Below, one piece after another: positions 51,713-58,126 of a stretch of DNA of 64,000 nt (the stretch's first letter is position 1; every line of letters begins with the position of its first letter). The translations under genes and the position numbers were made by a program. This DNA comes from Erythrobacter crassostreae (lineage in GTDB: Bacteria; Pseudomonadota; Alphaproteobacteria; Sphingomonadales; Sphingomonadaceae), in the NCBI RefSeq assembly GCF_019204045.1, contig NZ_JAGSPC010000001.1, positions 434,001 to 498,000 on the forward strand. The letters are read 5' to 3'. The notes under the pieces are model-generated. The model saw nothing but the letters and a program-made list of their open reading frames with translations. It made no database searches and had not been told where the DNA came from.

Positions 51713-53008
51713 AGGATCATCTGTCAGGCTATCTGATCCCTTAAGCAGCTCCAATGCGCGCCGAACATTGGCCTCTGGGCCCTCATGCGTGACCATTGCG
51801 ACCAGCACATCACCGCCTTGATTTGCCCTGCCCTGCTGGATCAAGCTTTCGATCGAAACATCGGCATCCCGCATAGCAGCAGTGATCTCCGCCAAGACGC
51901 CCGGGCGATCATTGACAGTGAAACGCAAATACGTCCGCTCCATCCGGTGTCCGGGTTCTGCTGCCGGAAATGCTGCGAGCTGCGCAACAGGGATCGAGAA
52001 TGGTGCGCCAACTTCATTGCGCGCAATATCAATAAGGTCTGCGACAACAGCGCTCGCGGTTGGTCCATCGCCAGCACCCGCACCCTGAAACAAGAGGCGG
52101 CCCGAGAAGTTGCCCTCTGCGACGACAGCATTGGTGGGCCCATCTACTGGGGCGAGGGGATGATCTTTGGCGACGAGGCATGGGCGCACGCGCTGCAAAA
52201 GCCGTGCATCTTTGCCTTCCCCTTCGACATCGGCTTGCGCGATCAATCGGATAACAAAGCCTAATGCGTCAGCTTGCGCGATATCTGCCGCGCGGACCTG
52301 GACAATGCCATTGACCCGGACAGCATCGAAATCGACCTTCGCACCGAAACCTATTGCAGCAAGGATCGCCAGCTTGTGTGCGGCGTCTATGCCTTCGATA
52401 TCAAAGGTGGGGTCAGCTTCTGCATATCCCAGTTTCTGTGCCTCCGCGAGCGTCTCTGCGAAGTCTGCACCTGTCTCTTCCATTTCCGAAAGGATGTAAT
52501 TGCAGGTGCCGTTGAGGATGCCGTAAACTTTGGTCAGGGCATTCGCGCTGGTGCCTTCGCGCAAGCCTTTCACAACGGGTATGCCACCAGCAACTGCGGC
52601 TTCGAATTTGAGCGGCGCGTTCTTGCCCTCGGCAAGTTCGGCAAGCTGCAAACCATGATGGGCAATCATCGCTTTATTAGCTGTCACCAATCCTTTGCCC
52701 GCCGTCAGTGCCGCGCGGGATGCTGCCAATGCAGGGCCATCTGATCCGCCAACCAGTTCCACCAGCACGTCAATATCATCGCGCGCTACGAGGGCGCTCA
52801 TATCGTCTTCCCAAGCGTAGTCTGAAAGATCAACACCGCGGTCCAATGTCCGATCGCGGGCGCTCACGGCGACAACTTCTATCGAACGGCCAGCGCGCGC
52901 CGCGATCAGATCGCCGTTGGTATTGAGGAGGCGGATTACGCCTGCTCCAACTGTACCCAAACCCGCAATTGCAATGCGCAGCGGTGCGGTATCGTTTGGC
53001 TGTTTCAC
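51686..53008 (-). CDS. hom: Homoserine dehydrogenase
   Basis: NAD(P)H-dependent reduction of aspartate semialdehyde to homoserine. 440 residues from GTG 53008 (VKQPNDTAPLRIAIAG); NAD motif GLGTVGAGVIRLL, VTANKAMIA, FEAAVAGGIPVVKGLREG, YAEADPTFDIEGIDAAHKLAILA, and a C-terminal ACT domain (YLRFTVNDRPGVLAEIT) that suggests threonine feedback. Confidence 0.96.
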   Translation of the reverse strand: MKQPNDTAPLRIAIAGLGTVGAGVIRLLNTNGDLIAARAGRSIEVVAVSARDRTLDRGVDLSDYAWEDDMSALVARDDIDVLVELVGGSDGPALAASRAALTAGKGLVTANKAMIAHHGLQLAELAEGKNAPLKFEAAVAGGIPVVKGLREGTSANALTKVYGILNGTCNYILSEMEETGADFAETLAEAQKLGYAEADPTFDIEGIDAAHKLAILAAIGFGAKVDFDAVRVNGIVQVRAADIAQADALGFVIRLIAQADVEGEGKDARLLQRVRPCLVAKDHPLAPVDGPTNAVVAEGNFSGRLLFQGAGAGDGPTASAVVADLIDIARNEVGAPFSIPVAQLAAFPAAEPGHRMERTYLRFTVNDRPGVLAEITAAMRDADVSIESLIQQGRANQGGDVLVAMVTHEGPEANVRRALELLKGSDSLTDDPLVLPILPA

Positions 53009-53122
53009 GTCATCAATCCCTGTCCATTGCCCGGCGCACGGCTCTATACGCGTCCGAAGACAGACGAAAAGCAATTTGTCTTGAGGAGGCGAAAGACGTG
53101 CTTCTTTTGGCCTTCAACGCGT

Positions 53123-54028
53123 TCAACCAGTTTCTGTTATCGCGCGCGCGCACTCGCCCAGACCGTCTACAACCAAACTGTAGTCATTTGTGGCCAGTCG
53201 GCGGGCGGCGGGATCGCGCGCGAGATTGGCCCGGCTGGGCAATTCACGGGGTAGCGAGCACGCTAGGCGGTACCATTGCAGTGTGTTTTTCGCCGGCGCG
53301 CGTGCGGAGGAATCGACAATTTCACCCCAAGACACGCCCCATACTGGACGCAGTCCGGGGCGGCGCAAGACGGTGATAGAAACCGGCGATCGATCCTCCG
53401 TCGTAAGGAATATCTGTGTCTCGGATTCTCCAGCAAGCGTCCCTGGCACAGCAAGGGCGTCGGCAATGCCTTCGACCTTTGGTGGAACATCAGACTGGGC
53501 CAATGAAGTCAGGACCGCGCGAAGACGGGCTTCGAATGCAGATGAGTAATCCAGCTGCGCATTTTTAGCGGACAGCTGGATTTCTGTACCTCTCTTAGTC
53601 GTTGGACGACCCGGCACGGTGTTTGCGAAAAGGACCATTTGGCGCTTTTTGAGCTTGGGCGCTTTGCCCTTCGGAGTCAGCGGAACATCGACGAGATAGA
53701 CGAGCGATTCGCCGATCGAACTGTTGCCAGCTATCAAAGCCTGCGTTTCCGCCTCTATGTATAGCCGCGCAAATCCCGGCGCGAGACCGGGAGCACGCTC
53801 GGGCGCCAATTGCGTTTGGCGGCGAATCTCAGCACGGATTACCAGTTCACTTCGTTCGGCCAGGGTAACGAGGTCCACATAAGTCGCCCGATCAGCCATT
53901 GTTGAAGGAACTGCATTCGAATTCTGTGCATACACAGATTCGGTCGCAGTCCCGCAAAACACGAACGCAGTCGTCAGCGCAGTTAGTACGCTGAATTTAT
54001 TTCTTAAATTTCGGTTAACGCTGTTCAT
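53123..54028 (-). CDS. Secreted conserved hypothetical protein
   Basis: 301 residues with a signal peptide (FSVLTALTTAFVFCGTATESVYAQN). The mature part has LVTLAERSELVIRAEIRRQ, RLYIEAETQALIAG and RQMVLFANTVPGRPTTKRG in a mostly beta pattern; its C-terminal part has LQWYRLACSLPRELPSRANLARD and a final GLGECARAITETG. No family recognised. It precedes hom's unit on the same strand and is divergent from tonB across 370 bp. Confidence 0.7.
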   Translation of the reverse strand: MNSVNRNLRNKFSVLTALTTAFVFCGTATESVYAQNSNAVPSTMADRATYVDLVTLAERSELVIRAEIRRQTQLAPERAPGLAPGFARLYIEAETQALIAGNSSIGESLVYLVDVPLTPKGKAPKLKKRQMVLFANTVPGRPTTKRGTEIQLSAKNAQLDYSSAFEARLRAVLTSLAQSDVPPKVEGIADALAVPGTLAGESETQIFLTTEDRSPVSITVLRRPGLRPVWGVSWGEIVDSSARAPAKNTLQWYRLACSLPRELPSRANLARDPAARRLATNDYSLVVDGLGECARAITETG

Positions 54029-54398
54029 CGCCTGTCATTCCTGCACTGTCTCTTCAGCCCCATTTGCACGTGATAACACCCCAGTACCAGTGCGCTGAAT
54101 TGCATCTGAACCGATAAAGCGTTTGATTGCCTAAGGGTTGACCGTTAAAGCCATGAAGGCCTGCGCGGTTATCGGGGACAACGTCCGCGCAGGAACAAAC
54201 ACCTACTGCATCGATCGCAATAGGTGTCTCATAAGGAGGGGACTCGCCGTGTTGTTCGGCAATTCGCCCCGAAATGTGAGGTTTAGAATTCTGGGATTCA
54301 CATCTTTGTGGTCCGATTCGGCGAAACCTGATTCGGGCTTGATGTGAGAATTTGTGCCGGTATGTCCGCCGGCCTGTGAATGGAGAGAAAGCGACTGG
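54029..54398 (+). promoter_or_regulatory. Structured leader region upstream of tonB
   Basis: 370 bp without a convincing gene. It contains four successive inverted repeats: CCTGCGCGG/CCGCGCAGG (54160-54168, 54185-54193), CACCTA-c-TGC/GCA-a-TAGGTG (54200-54226), GGGG..GCCG/CGGC..CCCC (54238-54270) and TCACATC/GATGTGA (54298-54304, 54341-54347). AAGGAGG at 54233-54239 precedes a GTG that opens a 33-codon frame ending at 54347, a possible but unsupported peptide. The region probably carries the tonB promoter and a regulatory 5' leader. Confidence 0.5.
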
Positions 54399-55070
54399 AT
54401 GGCCTACGCTGACCAACAAATGGGTGGAAGCAAAGTTTCTTCCATTATCATAGTGGCGTTGATCCATGTGGTGATCGGGTACTTGCTCATCTCTGGCCTG
54501 GCTATTTCAGCCGTGAAAGAGATCGCCGAGCGGGTTACCACGATTGACATTGAGGAGCCCCCGCCCCCTGAAGAACCGGATGAGCCGCCGCCCGAGCAGC
54601 CGCAGGAAACTGCGCCGCCACCGCCGGTAGCACCTCCGCCGCCGATTAGCATTGCTCCGGCACCGCCGCCGATCCAGACGCAGCCGACGATCCCACCGCC
54701 CGCTCCGCCGGCGTTGACGATTCCGCCGCCTGCTCCGGTAGCAGCACCTGCTCCGCCGCCCGCTCCGCCTTCACAGGCGCGTGGTGTAACGACACGGGGT
54801 GAACGCCGCTGGGCATCGCGTATTCAAGAAAACTATCCGTCTCGCGCCTTGCGTGAGGAAGTGGAAGGCACCGTCGGCGTTCGCGTCACTGTGACAGCAG
54901 ATGGCCGGGCGACAAATTGTTCGGTCACGTCTTCAAGCGGGTCAAACGATCTTGATCGTGCCGCCTGTCAGGGAATGGAGCGTTATGCTCGCTTCAACCC
55001 GGCTCTCAATGATGCCGGTAATCCGACTTCAGCTAGTTACGCGACACGGATTACGTATCGTTTGAATTGA
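54399..55070 (+). CDS. tonB: TonB energy-transduction protein
   Basis: 223 residues: a single N-terminal membrane anchor (SIIIVALIHVVIGYLLISGLA, about 14-34), a long proline/glutamate-rich periplasmic spacer (PPPPEEPDEPPPEQPQE and beyond, to about residue 128) and a C-terminal TonB domain (YPSRALREEVEGTVGVRVTV ... FNPALNDAGNP). Links the ExbBD motor to TonB-dependent receptors. ATG 54399 has GGAGAG upstream; the open frame from 54354 adds a cysteine-rich leader without a ribosome site. First of tonB-exbB-exbD-exbD. Confidence 0.94.
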   Translation: MAYADQQMGGSKVSSIIIVALIHVVIGYLLISGLAISAVKEIAERVTTIDIEEPPPPEEPDEPPPEQPQETAPPPPVAPPPPISIAPAPPPIQTQPTIPPPAPPALTIPPPAPVAAPAPPPAPPSQARGVTTRGERRWASRIQENYPSRALREEVEGTVGVRVTVTADGRATNCSVTSSSGSNDLDRAACQGMERYARFNPALNDAGNPTSASYATRITYRLN

Positions 55071-55149
55071 TTACGCAAGTGGATTTGGGCCTTTCGAAAA
55101 GGTTCGGATTGCTGGGACATAAAAAGATTTTTCAAGAGGACTATTCGCA

Positions 55150-55914
55150 ATGAACCTTTACACTCTTACGGCTGCTGCCACTGAAGCGCCGGTCAACGAA
55201 TTCGGCTTCTGGAAAGCCATGGAAGAAGGCGGCCCGGTCGCCTGGTCGATCCTTGCGGTCATGGTCATCATGTCGGTTGGTTCGTTCTACATCCTCTTCA
55301 CCAAGCTGTTCGAACAGAACAAGGTGATGAAGCAGTATAACGGCGTCAAGAACGCTTTCTGGCGTGCTCCTTCGCTCAAAGAAGGCGCGACCAAGCTTGA
55401 GAAGAACAGCGCATGGCGTCAGCTCGCTGATGATGCGGTAACTGCTCAAGAGCACCACTCGAAGATGGAGGGTGCCGGCAACGAGATTCACTTCGTTGAA
55501 GAAGAACTCGCTCACTCGCAGAACACGATCAACCAGTCGCTTTCTGGCGGCCTTTCCTTCCTCGCATCGGTTGGTGCTACTGCACCGTTTATCGGTCTGC
55601 TCGGTACGGTGATCGGTATTTACCGCGCCCTGATCAATATCGGTATCGAAGGCTCCGCCTCGATCGATAAGGTTGCGGGTCCGGTTGGTGAAGCGCTCAT
55701 CATGACCGCGATTGGTCTGCTTGTTGCCGTGCCTGCTGTTCTTGCCTTTAACTGGCTCCAGTCGCGCAACCGTCGCATCGACGCGTTGATGACTGATTTT
55801 TCGAACAACATCGTTGCCTTCATCGGTTCGAACGGCGCAGTTAAGCCTGCCGTTTCGGCACCTGCTGGCAAAGCCAAGCCTGCTGCTAAACCAGCTCCGG
55901 CGAAGAAAGCCTAA
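55150..55914 (+). CDS. exbB: ExbB proton-channel protein
   Basis: 254 residues of the MotA/TolQ/ExbB family with three membrane segments: helix 1 (VAWSILAVMVIMSVGSFYIL), helix 2 (GLSFLASVGATAPFIGLLGTVIGIY) and helix 3 (LIMTAIGLLVAVPAVLAFNWL). The periplasmic-side glutamate and conserved GATAPFIGLLGTV motif of ExbB are present, and a lysine/alanine/proline-rich tail ends the protein. Forms the pentameric motor around ExbD. Confidence 0.95.
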   Translation: MNLYTLTAAATEAPVNEFGFWKAMEEGGPVAWSILAVMVIMSVGSFYILFTKLFEQNKVMKQYNGVKNAFWRAPSLKEGATKLEKNSAWRQLADDAVTAQEHHSKMEGAGNEIHFVEEELAHSQNTINQSLSGGLSFLASVGATAPFIGLLGTVIGIYRALINIGIEGSASIDKVAGPVGEALIMTAIGLLVAVPAVLAFNWLQSRNRRIDALMTDFSNNIVAFIGSNGAVKPAVSAPAGKAKPAAKPAPAKKA

Positions 55915-55931
55915 TTCTGCGGAATTGTTTC

Positions 55932-55956
55932 GGGGCTGGCTGTAATGGCCAGCCCC
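55932..55956 (+). other. Intercistronic stem-loop between exbB and exbD
   Basis: GGGGCTGGC-tgtaatg-GCCAGCCCC, a perfect nine-base stem without a T-run, 18 bases after the exbB stop. It probably stabilises the upstream mRNA (protecting against 3' exonucleases) and sets the exbB excess over exbD rather than terminating. Confidence 0.7.
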
Positions 55957-56003
55957 CAACCAACCCACAGACCATATTACTTTTTAGGGATAGGAATTAG
56001 GCA

Positions 56004-56537
56004 ATGGCGATTTCGATGGGAGGCGGTGAAACGCCCATGTCGGACATCAACACCACCCCGCTGGTGGACGTGATGCTCGTGCTCCTGATCATCTTCCTCA
56101 TCGCGGTTCCGGTAGCGATCCAGACGATTGAGGAACTCGAAATTCCGATTTTCAGATCGGAAGAGTCGAAAGATAAAGTCGAGAACTTGCTTCTCACGAT
56201 CAGCACGACCGACGCGGCTGGCAACACAGCCCGCACAACCCGGACTGGTTTTACAGGCGCGACCCGTATGGGCGAATGTCGAGTGTATTTTAACAACATC
56301 ACTGCGGTAAGCTCGGAAGAACTTTACGATCAGGCATTTAGCCGCCTTGATGCGATTGTTCAGGCAGCGGGCGGTCCGGAAGCGATCATGGAAGATCCAG
56401 AGCGGATTCCGCAAGTTCACATTCGCGCTGACAAGAATGCGCCTTGGCGCTGCGTCGCTGGTGCGATCTACAATGTGCAGGCTGCGGGTTATCCGACAAT
56501 CGGCTTCATCTCGAACCCGGTCGACCCTAACGGCTGA
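56004..56537 (+). CDS. exbD: ExbD protein 1
   Basis: 177 residues: short cytoplasmic end, then the proton-carrying helix with the catalytic Asp in [20 protein letters not shown] (about 12-31), and a periplasmic domain longer than usual that contains an [13 protein letters not shown] insertion, [18 protein letters not shown] and [11 protein letters not shown]. The two cysteines in the periplasmic domain may pair. First of three ExbD genes in the locus. Confidence 0.92.
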   Translation: MAISMGGGETPMSDINTTPLVDVMLVLLIIFLIAVPVAIQTIEELEIPIFRSEESKDKVENLLLTISTTDAAGNTARTTRTGFTGATRMGECRVYFNNITAVSSEELYDQAFSRLDAIVQAAGGPEAIMEDPERIPQVHIRADKNAPWRCVAGAIYNVQAAGYPTIGFISNPVDPNG

Positions 56538-56568
56538 TCTGGCGTACAAAGTTTAAGGAGTAACGACT

Positions 56569-57000
56569 ATGGGTATGGCAGGAGGCAAGCTTGACGGCGA
56601 GCCAATGCTCGACATGAACATGACGCCGTTGATCGACGTTTTGCTTGTGTTGCTCATTATGTTCATCATCACCATTCCGGTGGCAACGCACTCGGTTGAT
56701 ATCGATCTTCCGCAGGGTGATCCACCGCCGCAGGACATCATTATCGAGCCAGTAAAGAACAAGCTGGTTCTGTCCAACGCAGACCAAATTCTTTGGAATG
56801 CTGAGGTAATCAGTCAGGCCCAATTGGTTAGCCTGCTCCAGGAGACGACCACTATGGCAGTTGAACCTGAGCTGCAGTTTGAGCCTGAACCACAGGCAAG
56901 CTATGAGCTTTCCGCCAATGTGGTTCGCATCATCAAAGCATCCGGTGTGACCAAGTTTGGCTTCGTCGGTAACGAAAAGTATCGCGCTTTTGGTAAGTGA
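56569..57000 (+). CDS. exbD: ExbD protein 2
   Basis: 143 residues; MLDMNMTPLIDVLLVLLIMF contains the conserved aspartate and helix, followed by ITIPVATHSVDIDLP and a compact periplasmic domain (LWNAEVISQAQLVSLLQ ... LSANVVRIIKASGVTKFGFVGNEKYRAFGK). A normal-size ExbD. 31 bp after exbD1 and followed by a strong terminator. Confidence 0.92.
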   Translation: MGMAGGKLDGEPMLDMNMTPLIDVLLVLLIMFIITIPVATHSVDIDLPQGDPPPQDIIIEPVKNKLVLSNADQILWNAEVISQAQLVSLLQETTTMAVEPELQFEPEPQASYELSANVVRIIKASGVTKFGFVGNEKYRAFGK

Positions 57001-57041
57001 GTTTTTCTGAAGCCTAATTGGCTTTCGCACGAAACAGAGAA

Positions 57042-57073
57042 GGGCGGCCCGGTCTTCGGTGCCGCCCTTTTTT
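57042..57073 (+). terminator. Strong intrinsic terminator after exbD2
   Basis: GGGCGGC-ccggtcttcggt-GCCGCCC followed by TTTTTTT. It ends tonB-exbB-exbD-exbD, so the downstream exbD3 pair is a separate unit. Confidence 0.93.
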
Positions 57074-57218
57074 ATCTATCGCTCCTCTTGTGAGATCGCA
57101 GGCAAGTCTTATTCGGCATACCGGTACGCGTTAGGCAACTTGATAGTTATGATATACAATCCCCAAATGGCGGGCATTTCAAATCAGACCGCCATCGCCG
57201 AATTGGGAGAAAAGAGTC
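57074..57218 (+). promoter_or_regulatory. Leader and promoter region of exbD3
   Basis: Contains a TATACAAT-like -10 (about 57151-57158) with a weak TTAGGC -35 upstream, and a hairpin ATGGCGG...CCGCCAT (around 57167-57195) in the presumed leader before the GGGAG ribosome site. Confidence 0.4.
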
Positions 57219-57689
57219 ATGACCAGCCTCGCAACGAGCCGCCGCAGCCGCTTTTCAGAAAGTTACGACCCGCGTGGTCGGCATAAAAAAGCATCGGCAA
57301 TGGGCGAAATGAATGTCACCCCATTTATCGATGTTCTTCTGGTCCTGCTCATCATGTTGATGCTCGCCATTCCTGTACAAACCCATCAGACGACCGTCGA
57401 TCTGCCATCTCCCCCAATCAAACCGATCCATCCGGTACTGCAAGAGAACACTGTCTTCATTACCGCAAATGATGACCTGCTTTGGAATGGGTCTGCGGTC
57501 ACATCAAACCAACTCCGCGCGCAGGTCACCGCTGCGAGTGCGATGGAAACCGAACCCTTGCTACGCTTCGAGCCAGCCGCACTTGCCAGCTACGACCGTT
57601 CTGCCCGAACGATCACCCTCATCAAAGAATCCGGCGCGGAAAGCTTCGCGTTCGTCGGAAACACAAAGCACCGCAAGTTTGGCCATTGA
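57219..57689 (+). CDS. exbD: ExbD protein 3
   Basis: 156 residues with a longer basic N-terminus (SRRSRFSESYDPRGRHKKAS), the helix with the conserved aspartate (NVTPFIDVLLVLLIMLMLAIPV) and a periplasmic domain close to ExbD2 (LWNGSAVTSNQLRAQVTAAS ... SGAESFAFVGNTKHRKFGH). An additional ExbD paralogue in its own transcription unit, perhaps for a different motor state or partner. Confidence 0.9.
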   Translation: MTSLATSRRSRFSESYDPRGRHKKASAMGEMNVTPFIDVLLVLLIMLMLAIPVQTHQTTVDLPSPPIKPIHPVLQENTVFITANDDLLWNGSAVTSNQLRAQVTAASAMETEPLLRFEPAALASYDRSARTITLIKESGAESFAFVGNTKHRKFGH

Positions 57690-57736
57690 ATGTGGGTGCC
57701 TATTGGTCACCGCCATACCTCGCCAGAGTTCCAGCC

Positions 57737-58126
57737 ATGAAGCGGCTCAAACTTTCCCACTTCCAGCGATCCGGCATGCTAGCGCTCGGTCTGGCGATCC
57801 CTCTCGGCCTCACCGGTTGCAACGCACCGCTAACGCAGTCCGGCATTAGCGAACCAACAATCAATCATGATAGGAACCTCCTGGAAATCGGCGCAGATGA
57901 CACCCTTCGTTGGAACGGAGTTCTTTTCCCGCTTGGCAGTCTCCCAGACCTACTGAAACAGACTACCGAGCTCGCCAAAGAGCCGGAATTGGAGTTTCGG
58001 CCTGCAGCCAATGCGAGCTACGATCTTTCCGCCCAAGTAATCGGCGCGATTAGGGAATCCGGCGTCGCGAAATTTGGGTTTGTCGGCAACGAGAAATACC
58101 GCGTAACAGACCCAAGCAACGACTAG
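57737..58126 (+). CDS. ExbD-like lipoprotein lacking the proton-channel helix
   Basis: 129 residues. The N-terminus is a lipoprotein signal (MLALGLAIPLGLTGC; lipobox LTGC near residue 27). The rest, LRWNGVLFPLGSLPDLLKQT ... AQVIGAIRESGVAKFGFVGNEKYRV, is plainly the ExbD periplasmic domain: KFGFVGNEKYR is shared verbatim with ExbD2 (56569-57000), and LxWNx(V/I)... and ELxFxPxAxASYxLSA align in order. The transmembrane helix with the proton-binding aspartate is missing and replaced by a lipid anchor, so it cannot be a motor subunit by itself. It lies 47 bp after exbD3. A novel arrangement; I know of no description. Confidence 0.8.
   Translation: MKRLKLSHFQRSGMLALGLAIPLGLTGCNAPLTQSGISEPTINHDRNLLEIGADDTLRWNGVLFPLGSLPDLLKQTTELAKEPELEFRPAANASYDLSAQVIGAIRESGVAKFGFVGNEKYRVTDPSND

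Noticed and set aside
54138-54347. 69-codon open frame upstream of tonB
   Set aside because: No homology, crosses several hairpins, and lacks a ribosome site at its first start; kept only as a possible short frame within the leader entry.
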